This document shows positions 37,249 through 46,241 of a stretch of 64,000 nucleotides of DNA, piece by piece. The notes under the pieces are model-generated. The model was not told the origin of the DNA. It saw only the letters and a program-made list of their open reading frames with translations, and made no database searches. Source of the DNA: Variovorax sp. dw_308 (GTDB taxonomy: Bacteria; Pseudomonadota; Gammaproteobacteria; Burkholderiales; Burkholderiaceae_C); NCBI RefSeq assembly GCF_019207085.1, contig NZ_JAATOM010000011.1, forward strand, positions 124,001 to 188,000, given 5' to 3'. The position numbers and the translations under genes are program-made. How positions within the stretch are numbered: position 1 is the stretch's first letter; every line of letters begins with the position of its first letter.

Positions 37249-38724
37249 CTAAGCGGCTTGCTTCGGCACCGACGGCTTGACGCCGGCGGCCGCGCGCGGC
37301 ATCCGGATATGCGCCGCCAACCCGCGCCCCGGCGTACTGGTGAGCGCAAAGGTCCCGCCCATGCGATCGATGTTCTTCGCCACGATCGACAGGCCCAGCC
37401 CCGCCCCCGCAGCCGAGGTCCGCGCTGCATCGCCCCGGAAGAACGGCTTGGTCAACTGCGACAGCAGTGCGGGCGCCACGCCCGCACCATGGTCGCGCAC
37501 CTTGATCAGCACCGCGTCGTTGTGCGCCTGCGCCTGGATGTTGATGTCCGCCACGCCGCTGGCCGGCGACTTGCCGTAGCGCCGCGCGTTCTCCACCAGG
37601 TTCGAGATCACCCGCGTCAGCTCCACTTCGTCCGCCATCACCGCGAGGTCGGGCGCCACGTCGACCTTGATCTTCACGTCCTCATGGTCCTGCACGGCAT
37701 AGGTGCAGGCGTCGATCACGTCGCGCAGCATCACCGGCTTGAAGTCCACATGGTCCGGCCGCGCGTAGTCCAGGAACTTGTCGATGATCGAATCGAGCTG
37801 GGCGATGTCGGCGGCCATGTGCGCACGCGCGTCCTCGTCTTCCACGCTCATCTCGGTCTCGAGCCGCAGGCGCGCCAGCGGCGTGCGCAGGTCGTGCGAA
37901 ATGCCGGCCAGCATTACCGCGCGGTCCTGCTCGATCTTGGCCAGCTGGTCGGCCATGCGGTTGAAGCCGATGTTCACCGCGCGGATCTCGTTGGTGCGGG
38001 CGCGCTCGTCGAGCCGGTGCGCCTCGTACTCGCCGTCGCGCACCTCGCGCGCCGCCCGCGACAACTGGCTCAGCGGCCGGTTGATGAATCGCGTGATCAA
38101 GGCGGCGCCGGCCAGCGACAGGGCCATCGCCGTGATCAGCCAGACCAGCCAGGTGCGCCCGCCAACCCGGCTGAAGCGCGTCGGGTCGAGCAGCAGCCAG
38201 TAGTTGTCCGTCTCGATCGTGAAGCCGATCCACAGTCCCGCCTGGTTGTTGACCTGGCTCGCGACCACCGTTCCTTCGCCGAGCCGGTCGATCAGTTCCT
38301 CCGTCACGCGCTCGTCCAGCGTGCCGCTGGTGTAGGGCTCGAAGCGATCGACGGGTTCGCGCGGCAGGATGCGTACGCCTTCCTGGTCGGCCAGGGTCTT
38401 GATCAGCGACACGCGCGTGATCGCGTCCGAATACACCAGCGCCGCCCGCGTCAGGTTGACCAGCGAGGCGATCTGGTGCGCCGTCTGGATGGCGCGCGGC
38501 TCGTACTCGAGTTGCCGGAAGGTCTGCAGCCAGGCCACGGTGCTGCCGACGAGCAACAGCGCCAGCAGGAAGAATGTGCGCCAGAACAGGCTGAAGCCGA
38601 CCTTCAGCCGCGCGCCGCGCGAAGCCGACCCGACGCTCTCGAGCGGGCTCGGCAGGGTCAGCTGCGAGCTGTCTTCGGGCAGCGGGGCGCCTTGTGTGGT
38701 CCGGGGTCCGGTGGGTGGAGGCAC
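37249..38724 (-). CDS. envZ: EnvZ-like sensor histidine kinase
   Basis: A 491-residue inner-membrane kinase. Transmembrane segments are at about residues 46-66 and 191-211, bounding a periplasmic sensor region. A HAMP domain (212-265) follows. The phosphorylated His277 is in ISHDLRTPLARLRLE. ATP-binding boxes NLVENARRYG, RDHGAG and GAGLGLSIV complete the catalytic domain. It is 5 bp behind the ompR gene on the same strand. It probably responds to osmotic or envelope conditions by analogy with EnvZ; the signal itself is inferred. Confidence 0.9.
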   Translation of the reverse strand: MPPPTGPRTTQGAPLPEDSSQLTLPSPLESVGSASRGARLKVGFSLFWRTFFLLALLLVGSTVAWLQTFRQLEYEPRAIQTAHQIASLVNLTRAALVYSDAITRVSLIKTLADQEGVRILPREPVDRFEPYTSGTLDERVTEELIDRLGEGTVVASQVNNQAGLWIGFTIETDNYWLLLDPTRFSRVGGRTWLVWLITAMALSLAGAALITRFINRPLSQLSRAAREVRDGEYEAHRLDERARTNEIRAVNIGFNRMADQLAKIEQDRAVMLAGISHDLRTPLARLRLETEMSVEDEDARAHMAADIAQLDSIIDKFLDYARPDHVDFKPVMLRDVIDACTYAVQDHEDVKIKVDVAPDLAVMADEVELTRVISNLVENARRYGKSPASGVADINIQAQAHNDAVLIKVRDHGAGVAPALLSQLTKPFFRGDAARTSAAGAGLGLSIVAKNIDRMGGTFALTSTPGRGLAAHIRMPRAAAGVKPSVPKQAA

Positions 38725-38729
38725 GCTGC

Positions 38730-39461
38730 TCAGGTCGTGCCGTCCGGCACGAAGACGTAGCCGACGCCCCAGACCGTCTGGATATAGCGTGGCGCCGCGG
38801 CGTCGGATTCAACCAGCTTGCGCAAGCGCGAGATCTGCACGTCCAGGCTGCGGTCGAAAGGCTCGAACTCGCGGCCGCGCGCCAGCTGGGCCAGCTTTTC
38901 ACGCGACAGCGGCTGGCGCGGATGGCGCACCAGTGCCTTGAGCATGGCGAACTCGCCGGTGGTGAGGGAGAGTTCCTCGCCGTCCTTGCGCAGCGTGCGC
39001 GAACCGAGGTCGAAGCTGAAGGGGCCGAAATTCACCGTCTCGTTGTCGGTCGAAGGCGCACCGGGCGCTTCCAGCGGCGGCCGCCGACGCAGCACCGCGT
39101 GCACGCGCGCCAGCAGTTCGCGCGGATTGAAAGGCTTGCCCAGGTAATCGTCCGCGCCGACTTCCAGGCCGACGATGCGGTCCACGTCCTCGCCCTTGGC
39201 GGTCAGCATGATGATGGGCGTGCGGTCGTTGGCGGCGCGCAGGCGGCGGCAGACCGAGAGGCCGTCTTCGCCCGGCATCATCAAGTCCAGCACGATCAGA
39301 TCCACGGTGTCGCGCAACAGGATTCGATTCAGCGCCTTGCCGTCCTCCGCGACGATCACTTCGAACCCTTCTTGCGTCAGGTACCGGCGCAGCAGATCTC
39401 GGATGCGGGCGTCGTCGTCGACGATGACGATCTTGTCGGTGCGGGCAGGAACTTGAGTCAT
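38730..39461 (-). CDS. ompR: OmpR-type response regulator
   Basis: A 243-residue regulator. The receiver domain has the acidic pair DDD (15-17), phosphoacceptor Asp59 (VLDLMMPG), MLTAKG and KPFNPRELLARV. The C-terminal winged helix (about 145-238) has REKLAQLARGREFEPFDRSLDVQISRLR and YIQTVWGVGYVF, very close to E. coli OmpR. It probably controls porin or envelope genes with its adjacent kinase. The intergenic region upstream carries TTTGTAAC and GTTACAAA boxes that could be OmpR sites. Confidence 0.93.
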   Translation of the reverse strand: MTQVPARTDKIVIVDDDARIRDLLRRYLTQEGFEVIVAEDGKALNRILLRDTVDLIVLDLMMPGEDGLSVCRRLRAANDRTPIIMLTAKGEDVDRIVGLEVGADDYLGKPFNPRELLARVHAVLRRRPPLEAPGAPSTDNETVNFGPFSFDLGSRTLRKDGEELSLTTGEFAMLKALVRHPRQPLSREKLAQLARGREFEPFDRSLDVQISRLRKLVESDAAAPRYIQTVWGVGYVFVPDGTT

Positions 39462-39476
39462 TTCAGCAACGGTGAA

Positions 39477-39554
39477 TTTGTAACAACGCTGATTCTGTAT
39501 GCGTTGTCACCCCATTGAGGTAGTTTTGGCATTTGTCTGACACTAAGTTACAAA
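39477..39554. promoter_or_regulatory. Paired TTTGTAAC / GTTACAAA boxes upstream of ompR
   Basis: TTTGTAAC (39477-39484) and GTTACAAA (39547-39554) form an inverted pair 62 bases apart in the divergent region between ompR and a small exported protein gene. OmpR recognises TGTAAC/GTTACA-like half sites, so autoregulation is plausible. Confidence 0.35.
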
Positions 39555-39634
39555 ACTTGCGGAAGCATGCTTTACCTCTCCCAGCTTGGCCGTTGACGGT
39601 GGCAGAGTGGGTCTGTTACGACTTTTGGCACCCA

Positions 39635-40024
39635 ATGCAGCCCGTCCTCAGAACCTTGTCCCTGGTCCTCGTCGCCGTCTGTGCGCACGCGCATGCGACG
39701 CACGAAGTGGTCGTCGGCGAAAGCGCCCACCGCAGCGAATTGCGCACTGCAGTCCAGTTGAACCGCGCCGCCCAGGTGGCCCAGGTCCAACGCGAGGACG
39801 CGATGGCGGGGCGCCATCTCAACCCCGCCGAGCGCCTCGAACTGCGGCAACAAGTGCGACGGCAGTGGTCCGAATCCGCCAATGCATCTCCACCCCGCCC
39901 GGCCGAATCGCAATCGGCCGGGCGCATCATTCCCGCGCCCGCTCTTGCGCCCACCGCGACTCCGATCGCCGACGCCCAGCCCACCCGTACGCTCCCGGGC
40001 ACGGAGCGAAACCAGCGGCCCTGA
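39635..40024 (+). CDS. Small exported protein of unknown function
   Basis: A 129-residue protein. ATG 39635 opens a signal peptide (MQPVLRTLSLVLVAVCAHAHA). The mature part is hydrophilic, has a Gln/Arg-rich helix (AERLELRQQVRRQWSE) and a Pro/Ala/Thr-rich tail. There are no cysteines in the mature part. An in-frame reading from 39533 is possible but would bury the signal peptide. It is divergent from ompR and followed by a SIMPL-domain gene 35 bp later. Family not recognised; periplasmic location is well supported, function is not. Confidence 0.6.
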   Translation: MQPVLRTLSLVLVAVCAHAHATHEVVVGESAHRSELRTAVQLNRAAQVAQVQREDAMAGRHLNPAERLELRQQVRRQWSESANASPPRPAESQSAGRIIPAPALAPTATPIADAQPTRTLPGTERNQRP

Positions 40025-40059
40025 TTGGGCACCTGCGCCTCCCACTCGAAAGTCCCTCC

Positions 40060-40755
40060 TTGAACGCCATTCGATGGATCGCGGCCTGTGCCGTGCTGGC
40101 CGGCGCCAGCGCGGCCTCCGCGCAGACCCCGCCGCCCCAGAACGTCCTGCAGTTGTCCGCCAGCGGCACGGTCGAAGTGCAGCAAGACCTGCTGAGCATG
40201 ACGCTGTCCACCACGCGTGACGGCGCCGACGCCGCCGCCATCCAGGGACAGCTCAAGAGCGCGCTCGACGCCGCGCTGGTGGAAGCGCGCAAGAACGCGC
40301 AGCCCGGGCAACTCGATGTCCGCACCGGGAACTTCAACCTGGCCCCCCGCTACACGCGCGACGGCAAGATCAGCGGCTGGGCCGGCTATGCCGAACTCGT
40401 GCTCGAAGGGCGCGACTTTCCCCGCATCACCCAGGTGGCAGGCCGGATCACCACGCTCACGGTGGGCAACGTCGGATTCGCGCTGAGCCGCGAACAGCGC
40501 ACCAAGGTGGAGGCCGAAGCCCAGACGCTCGCCATCAACGCCTTCAAGCAGAAGGCCGACGAACTCGCGAAGGGTTTCGGCTTCGCCGGCTACACGCTGC
40601 GTGAGGTGTCGGTCAACGCGAGCAGCGGCGACCCGATTCGCCCGCGCATGATGGCCGCGCAGGCCAAGTCGATGGCGTCTGATTCGGCGGTGCCGATCGA
40701 GGCCGGCAAGACCAGCGTCGTGGTCAACGTGTCCGGCTCCGTGCAGTTGAAGTGA
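40060..40755 (+). CDS. Periplasmic SIMPL-domain (DUF541) protein
   Basis: A 231-residue exported protein. A signal peptide ends ASAASAQ. The mature part has the DUF541/SIMPL pattern: LQLSASGTVEVQQDLLSMTLST near the start, a central helix-strand repeat, and AKGFGFAGYTLREVSV before the C-terminal VVVNVSGSVQLK. E. coli YggE is the best-studied relative and is linked to oxidative stress. TTG 40060 gives a complete signal peptide; no ATG or GTG in this frame is better placed. Confidence 0.8.
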   Translation: MNAIRWIAACAVLAGASAASAQTPPPQNVLQLSASGTVEVQQDLLSMTLSTTRDGADAAAIQGQLKSALDAALVEARKNAQPGQLDVRTGNFNLAPRYTRDGKISGWAGYAELVLEGRDFPRITQVAGRITTLTVGNVGFALSREQRTKVEAEAQTLAINAFKQKADELAKGFGFAGYTLREVSVNASSGDPIRPRMMAAQAKSMASDSAVPIEAGKTSVVVNVSGSVQLK

Positions 40756-40854
40756 CCGACGCTGCGGTTGATGCGGCTTGAGCTTCGATCCCGCGAGGGC
40801 CGGCGCGGCCTGACCTTGGGGACCGTCGGCGCTTCGCAGGGCGCGGTCGCCCTG

Positions 40855-41625
40855 CTACTGCGCCGTCCAGCCGCCGTCCATCTGCCAGGCCACGCCGCGC
40901 ACCTGATCGGCCGCCGGAGAGCACAGGAACACAGCGAGCCCGCCGAGCTGATCGACCGTCGTGAACTGCAGCGATGGCTGCTTCTCGCCCAGAAGTTCTT
41001 CCTGCGCCTGGCTCACCGAAATACCTTCGCGCGCGGCGCGGTCGTCTATCTGCTTCTGGACCAGTGGCGTCAGCACCCAGCCGGGGCAGATCGCATTGCA
41101 GGTCACCCCGGTCCTGGCCGTTTCCAGCGCCACCGACTTGGTGAAGCCGACGATCCCGTGCTTGGACGCCACGTAGGCCGACTTCTGTGCCGAAGCCACC
41201 AGGCCATGTGCGGAGGCGATGTTCACGATGCGCCCCCAGTTGGCCTGGCGCATGGCCGGCACGGCAAGACGCGTGGTGTGGAAGGCGCTCGTCAGGTTGA
41301 TGGCGATGATGGCGTCCCAGCGCTCCGCCGGAAAGTCCTCGACATTGGCGACGTACTGGATGCCGGCGTTGTTCACCAGGATGTCGACCCGGCCGAACTT
41401 CGACGCGGCGAACTTCATCATGTCCTCGATCTGGTCCGGCTTGCTCATGTCCGCGCCGTGGTACTCGACTTGCACGCCCAGCGCGGCAACTTGCGACCGC
41501 GGTCCTTCCGCGTCACCGAAACCGTTGAGCACGATGTTCGCGCCTTGTTGCGCGAATGCTTTCGCGATACCCAGTCCGATACCACTGGTGGACCCCGTCA
41601 CGAGGGCGGTCTTGCCTTTGAGCAT
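40855..41625 (-). CDS. hbdH: 3-Hydroxybutyrate dehydrogenase
   Basis: Oxidises D-3-hydroxybutyrate to acetoacetate with NAD during polyhydroxybutyrate use. A 256-residue short-chain dehydrogenase. It starts MLKGKTALVTGSTSGIG with the TGxxxGIG motif, and has NNAGIQYV, the catalytic Ser region NIASAHG and YVASK. GWVLTPLVQKQID and the C-terminal GVAWQMDGGWTAQ are characteristic of this enzyme. ATG 41625 has cggag 10 bases upstream; a TTG at 41634 is the only longer option. PhaR at 45669 points to the same polymer. Confidence 0.92.
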   Translation of the reverse strand: MLKGKTALVTGSTSGIGLGIAKAFAQQGANIVLNGFGDAEGPRSQVAALGVQVEYHGADMSKPDQIEDMMKFAASKFGRVDILVNNAGIQYVANVEDFPAERWDAIIAINLTSAFHTTRLAVPAMRQANWGRIVNIASAHGLVASAQKSAYVASKHGIVGFTKSVALETARTGVTCNAICPGWVLTPLVQKQIDDRAAREGISVSQAQEELLGEKQPSLQFTTVDQLGGLAVFLCSPAADQVRGVAWQMDGGWTAQ

Positions 41626-41693
41626 GTTGATCAATCTCCGGATGAATTAGGATGCATCGACAAGATTACCAGCAGCCGCAGCGGCCTCTTTTC

Positions 41694-42650
41694 ATGACCG
41701 AACCCACCCTCCATTTCATCCCCTGCAACGACGCGGCAGGCGGCCACCGCATGGCTTGGTGGCAATGGGGAAATCCCGCAAGTCCGCACCTCGTGATGTG
41801 CGTGCATGGCCTCACCCGGCAAGGGCGAGATTTAGATGAACTCGTCAAGGCTTTGCTCGCGCGCGCCGATGGCAACGTGCGCGTGGTTTGCCCCGATGTC
41901 GTGGGCCGCGGCGCGAGCGACTGGCTGCGCGACCCCAACGAGTACCAGCTTCCGCTGTATGCGGCCGACATGCTCGCGCTGCTCGCGCAATTGCAGCGCG
42001 AACAACCCATCGCCACCTTCGACTACGTCGGCACCAGCATGGGCGGCCTGATCGGCATGGTGCTCACGGGCAATCATGAACTGCCATTGCCGGCGCCGAT
42101 CCGTCGCCTGGTGCTCAACGACGTCGGCCCGGTCATCAATCCGGAGGCGATCAAGCGCATCAGCGCCTACGTGGGCCAGAGCGGGCGATTCGCCTCGGTG
42201 GCCGACGCTGCTGCCGCGATGTGGTCCATCTCGACGACATTCGGCCCGCACACGCCGTCACAGTGGATGGAGCTGTCCCGCCACATGGTGGTGCCGGCCT
42301 CGCAGCGCAGCGCCGACGGGCGCGCCAAGGTCACGCCCGAAGCCGGCCCCGAGGACCATGCCTTCCTGCTGCACTACGACCCGTCGATCGGCGCGCCCCT
42401 GCGCGCGCTCACGCCGGAAGGCATCGCTCACTCCGAAGCCGTCATGTGGTCTCTCTATGACGGCATCACCGCGCAAACCCTGTTGCTGCGCGGCGCGGTG
42501 TCGGATCTGCTCTCTCCTGCGACGGCGGAAGCCATGACGCAGCGCGGCCCTCGCGCCAAGCTCGTCGAATTCGAGGGTATCGGACATGCACCGACCCTCG
42601 TGGCGCCGGATCAGCACGACGCGGTCAATTCGTTCCTGCTTTCCCCGTGA
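41694..42650 (+). CDS. Alpha/beta hydrolase
   Basis: A 318-residue hydrolase. The nucleophile elbow is GTSMGGLIG (about residue 113), the catalytic Asp lies in RGAVSDLL (about 272) and the His in GIGHAP (about 301). HGLTRQGRDLD provides the oxyanion region. No signal peptide. ATG 41694 (MTEPTLHF) is favoured; ATG 41652 would add 14 residues. It is divergent from the 3-hydroxybutyrate dehydrogenase and its stop overlaps the relA GTG. Esterase or hydroxybutyrate-oligomer hydrolase are possible; the substrate is unknown. Confidence 0.8.
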   Translation: MTEPTLHFIPCNDAAGGHRMAWWQWGNPASPHLVMCVHGLTRQGRDLDELVKALLARADGNVRVVCPDVVGRGASDWLRDPNEYQLPLYAADMLALLAQLQREQPIATFDYVGTSMGGLIGMVLTGNHELPLPAPIRRLVLNDVGPVINPEAIKRISAYVGQSGRFASVADAAAAMWSISTTFGPHTPSQWMELSRHMVVPASQRSADGRAKVTPEAGPEDHAFLLHYDPSIGAPLRALTPEGIAHSEAVMWSLYDGITAQTLLLRGAVSDLLSPATAEAMTQRGPRAKLVEFEGIGHAPTLVAPDQHDAVNSFLLSP

Positions 42651-44884
42651 AGCGCGAACTCGGCAGTCCTGTCCCCGGAAAATCATCGGAGTCGATGGTC
42701 GTCGACTACCCCCTGTCCGCCGCCACGGCCGACAAGACGCCCGTGCAAGCCAACATGCTGGCGCGCGCCCGCGCGTTCGCCGAACCGCTGATCGCCGACG
42801 AGACGCTCGACACCGGCGAGAACACGATGGCCCATGCCGACGCCGTCGCGGCCATCGTCGCCGCGATGGGCGGCTCGGAGGCGATGCAGGCGGCCAGTTA
42901 CCTGGTCTATTCGTGCCAGCACCTGAACCGTCCGCTCGAAGTGATCGCCAAGGTGTTCGGCGACAACTTTGCCGCGCTGGCGGTCGAGACGACCAAGCTG
43001 GTCCATGTCCAGAAGCAGACCCGTTCGGCCGCCGTCGGCGCGCACACCGACGGCGCCAGCAACCAGACGGAAAACGTGCGCAAGATGCTGCTCGCGTTCT
43101 CACGCGACCTGCGCGTGGTGATGCTGCGGCTCGCCTCGCGGCTGCAGACGCTGCGCTACGCCGCGGCCAGCAAGCGGCCCGTGGCGGAAAGCGTGGCGCG
43201 CGAGTCGTTGCAGGTGTTTGCGCCATTGGCCAACCGCCTGGGCATCTGGCAGGTCAAGTGGGAAATCGAGGACCTGTCGTTTCGCTTTCTCGAACCCGAG
43301 ACGTACAAGCTCATCGCGCGCCTGCTCGACGAAAAGCGTCGTGAGCGCGAAGGCTACGTCGAGCAGTTGCGCCTTCGACTCGAAGCGGACCTGCAGTCGC
43401 AAGGCGTGCCGGCCAAGGTGCAAGGCCGCCCGAAGAACATCTTCAGCATCGTCAAGAAGATGCGCGGCAAGTCGCTCGATTTTGCGCAGGTGTTCGACAT
43501 CCTCGCCCTCCGCGTGGTGGTGAAGGACGTGAAGGACTGCTACGCCGCACTGGCCTGGGTGCATTCGCACTTCCAGCCGATCGATGCCGAGTTCGACGAC
43601 TACATCGCGCGCCCGAAGGCGAACGGGTACCAGTCGCTGCACACGGTGGTGCGTGAGGTGGTGGACGGCGTCGCGGGCAAGCCGATCGAGATCCAGATCC
43701 GCACGGAGGAAATGCACGACCATGCCGAACATGGCGTCGCCGCGCACTGGGCCTACAAGGAGGCCGGTCCAAAGGGCTATGTCGGCGTGTGGGCCGGCGG
43801 CGAGTACGACGCCAAGATCGCCGTGCTGCGCCAGCTGCTGGCATGGGAGCGCGACCTGTCCGGCGGCCAGCAAGGGCAGGGCCTGTTCGACGACCGCATC
43901 TACGTGCTGACGCCCGACGCCGCCATAGTCGAATTGCCGCAAGGCGCGACGGCGGTCGATTTCGCATACACGGTGCATACCAGCCTGGGCCACCGTTGCC
44001 GCGGCGCGCGCATCGACGGCGCGATGGTGCCGCTCAACACGCCGCTGCAGAACGGCCAGACGGTCGAGATCATCGCGGCCAAGGAGGGTGGCCCTTCGCG
44101 CGACTGGCTCAACGCCGAACTCGGGTACCTGGCCAGCCATCGGGCGCGTGCCAAGGTTCGCGCCTGGTTCAATGCCCAGGTCACGCACGAGACCGTGGCG
44201 CGCGGACGCGAGGCTGTCGAAAAACTGCTTCAGCGTGAGGGCAAGACCGCGCTCAAGCTGGAAGACCTGGCGTCCCGGCTCGGCTTCAAGTCGGCAGATC
44301 ACCTGTTCGAGGTCGTTGGCAAGGATGAGTTCTCTTTGCGCACCATCGAGACCCTCCTGCGCCCGCCCGAACCGCCGCCGAGCCCCGACGACGGAGTGCA
44401 AATCCGCAAGCCGCGCGCCAATGAAAAGGCCGTGCAGGGCGGCGTGCTGGTGGTCGGCGTGTCGTCGCTCATGACCCAGCTTGCCAAATGCTGTCGGCCG
44501 GCACCGCCGGATGCCATCAGCGGATTCGTCACGCGCGGACACGGAGTCAGCATCCATCGTTCGGATTGCAGCAACTTCCGCACGATGCGCACCCAGAATC
44601 CCGAGCGCGTGATCGAGGTCGAGTGGGGCGCGAAGAAGGGGGAGGAGGGCGCCGTCTACGCCGTCGACGTGGCCGTGGAGGCGTCGGACCGCCAGGGTCT
44701 GCTGCGGGACATCTCGGAGGTCTTTGCGCGGGAGAAGATGAATGTGATCGGCGTGCAGACCCAGTCGATCAAGGGCACTGCGTGGATGACCTTCACCGTC
44801 GAGATTCCAGACGCCGCGCGCCTCGCGCAAGTCCTGGGCGTCGTCGGCATGGTCGACGGGGTGCGTCACGCGCGCCGTCGTTGA
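42647..44884 (+). CDS. relA: RelA-type (p)ppGpp synthetase
   Basis: Makes (p)ppGpp on starved ribosomes. It has 745 residues, as in E. coli RelA (744). The hydrolase-like domain is degenerate: the HDxxED motif of SpoT is replaced by YSCQHLNR (about 88-95). The synthetase domain has RPKNIFSIVKKMRGKSLDF and ANGYQSLHTVV. A TGS domain (IYVLTPDAAIVELPQGATAVDFAY) and a C-terminal ACT domain (about 665-745) follow. GTG 42647 overlaps the preceding stop; ATG 42695, with cggag nearby, is an alternative. Loss of the HD motif marks it as a monofunctional synthetase. Confidence 0.92.
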   Translation: MKRELGSPVPGKSSESMVVDYPLSAATADKTPVQANMLARARAFAEPLIADETLDTGENTMAHADAVAAIVAAMGGSEAMQAASYLVYSCQHLNRPLEVIAKVFGDNFAALAVETTKLVHVQKQTRSAAVGAHTDGASNQTENVRKMLLAFSRDLRVVMLRLASRLQTLRYAAASKRPVAESVARESLQVFAPLANRLGIWQVKWEIEDLSFRFLEPETYKLIARLLDEKRREREGYVEQLRLRLEADLQSQGVPAKVQGRPKNIFSIVKKMRGKSLDFAQVFDILALRVVVKDVKDCYAALAWVHSHFQPIDAEFDDYIARPKANGYQSLHTVVREVVDGVAGKPIEIQIRTEEMHDHAEHGVAAHWAYKEAGPKGYVGVWAGGEYDAKIAVLRQLLAWERDLSGGQQGQGLFDDRIYVLTPDAAIVELPQGATAVDFAYTVHTSLGHRCRGARIDGAMVPLNTPLQNGQTVEIIAAKEGGPSRDWLNAELGYLASHRARAKVRAWFNAQVTHETVARGREAVEKLLQREGKTALKLEDLASRLGFKSADHLFEVVGKDEFSLRTIETLLRPPEPPPSPDDGVQIRKPRANEKAVQGGVLVVGVSSLMTQLAKCCRPAPPDAISGFVTRGHGVSIHRSDCSNFRTMRTQNPERVIEVEWGAKKGEEGAVYAVDVAVEASDRQGLLRDISEVFAREKMNVIGVQTQSIKGTAWMTFTVEIPDAARLAQVLGVVGMVDGVRHARRR

Positions 44885-44940
44885 CGGCACGGGCTAGGCT
44901 GGCGCAAAAACCCATGCTATAATCGATGGCTTCACACATC

Positions 44941-45017
44941 AGGCCCATAGCTCAGCTGGTTAGAGCGCTTCCTTGACATGGAAGAGGTCGGCGATTCGAA
45001 TTCGTCTGGGCCTACCA
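44941..45017 (+). tRNA. tRNA-Val (anticodon GAC)
   Basis: 77 nt with encoded CCA. Acceptor stem AGGCCCA/TGGGCCT, D-arm GCTC...GAGC, anticodon stem CTTCC/GGAAG with loop TTGACAT (anticodon at 44975-44977) and T-loop TTCGAAT. A T-run terminator follows 25 bp later. Confidence 0.96.
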
Positions 45018-45041
45018 AATTTCTCGGTGTTGAACGGATCA

Positions 45042-45066
45042 AAGCCACTCGGTCGAGTGGCTTTTT
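45042..45066 (+). terminator. Rho-independent terminator behind tRNA-Val
   Basis: AAGCCACTCG-gt-CGAGTGGCTT is a perfect 10 bp stem ending in TTTTT. It ends the relA/tRNA transcript. Confidence 0.85.
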
Positions 45067-45189
45067 CCTTTGGCGGATCATTCGATCCTCCACCTCACGA
45101 GGTAGTTAACCCATTAGCTCAGTGGCGTTTGCAGCACTGGTTGTGTTAGCTTTGGTGTCTCTCGTGACAACCCGGAAACCAAGCGAATC

Positions 45190-45552
45190 ATGCCCTCGAC
45201 GCCGCCTTATCCGGCGACCGAAGAACTTCGGCTCGCTTCCCTGCTGCGACAGGCCCCGCTTGAATTTGCACGCGTGGTGTATGGCCTGAATGACCGGGCC
45301 AGTGGCCGTGCCGGCACCATGGCGGCTGAAGAAGTCGCCCGCACCGTGCGCCAGGGCGTGCCGGTCACGCGCGAACGTGCCGAGCAACGAGCCCGCGCCT
45401 ACCTTCCCGTCGCAGGCCACGAGCACTGCCCGCGCTGCTGGGTTTTCAATGGCATCAAGAGCCCTTTGCACTTCCGCGAGGCCAGTGAAGACCGCCCTGA
45501 AACCGCGATCTGCAAGGTCTGCGGCGCGGAGTACACCAGCTCCCTCGAATAG
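45190..45552 (+). CDS. Small zinc-ribbon protein of unknown function
   Basis: A 120-residue protein. The N-terminal part is helical (LRLASLLRQAPLEFARVVYGL). The C-terminus has two Cys pairs, CPRCW (about residue 79) and CKVCG (about 108), separated by 26 residues, a zinc-ribbon arrangement. No signal peptide. Family not recognised. It lies between tRNA-Val and phaR, 117 bp from phaR. A cytoplasmic nucleic-acid- or protein-binding role is guessed from the zinc ribbon only. Confidence 0.65.
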   Translation: MPSTPPYPATEELRLASLLRQAPLEFARVVYGLNDRASGRAGTMAAEEVARTVRQGVPVTRERAEQRARAYLPVAGHEHCPRCWVFNGIKSPLHFREASEDRPETAICKVCGAEYTSSLE

Positions 45553-45668
45553 CCTCGCAACCCTCGAAACTCACGACGCTGTCCGTCAGGGTAAACCTTG
45601 GCGCAGTGCAGCAAACCCGCTCCCTAGAATGCCTTGGGCGTGGTCGCTTCCGACCTCAAGGAGATCTA

Positions 45669-46202
45669 GTGCAGAGTAAGAAAGTCGGTGGAAAGCCGGC
45701 CATACGGGTCATCAAGAAGTACCCGAATCGGCGGCTCTATGACACTGACACCTCCACCTACATCACGTTGGCGGAGGTCAAGCAACTTGTCATGTCAAAG
45801 GCATCATTCGTGGTGCGCGACGCCAAGAGCGGTGACGACCTGACGCGCAGCATCCTGCTGCAGATCATCCTGGAAGAGGAGGCCGGCGGCGCACCGATGT
45901 TCACAGAGCAGGTGCTCGCCAGCATCATCCGTTTCTACGGCCAGGCCATGCAGGGATACATGGGCCCCTACCTGGAGAAGAACATCCAGGCCATGACCGA
46001 GATGCAGGCGCTGCTCAAGGAAAAGGCCCAAGGGCTCACCCCCGAGATGTGGGCCAACTTCATGAGCATGCAGTCGCCGATGCTGCAGGGCCTCATGGGC
46101 AACTACGTCGAGCAGTCCAAGAATGTCTTCCTGCAGATGCAGGAGCAGATGCAGAAGAACACCGAGCAGGTCCTGGGCGCCTTTGGCATCAAGCGTCCCT
46201 GA
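45669..46202 (+). CDS. phaR: Polyhydroxyalkanoate synthesis repressor PhaR
   Basis: Represses phasin and PHA genes and binds both DNA and the polymer. A 177-residue protein. The N-terminal DNA-binding domain has IRVIKKYPNRRLYDTDTSTYITL (here residues about 13-35). The accumulation-associated domain follows (SFVVRDAKSGDDLTRSILLQIILEEE). A Met/Gln-rich helix (about 100-170) is the polymer-contact part. GTG 45669 is chosen for its AAGGAGATCTA ribosome site. TGCAGCA near 45606 resembles PhaR targets, so autoregulation is possible. Confidence 0.93.
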   Translation: MQSKKVGGKPAIRVIKKYPNRRLYDTDTSTYITLAEVKQLVMSKASFVVRDAKSGDDLTRSILLQIILEEEAGGAPMFTEQVLASIIRFYGQAMQGYMGPYLEKNIQAMTEMQALLKEKAQGLTPEMWANFMSMQSPMLQGLMGNYVEQSKNVFLQMQEQMQKNTEQVLGAFGIKRP

Positions 46203-46241
46203 AACTGGCACGACCGGCGATAGCTGGGACAATACGGGGTT

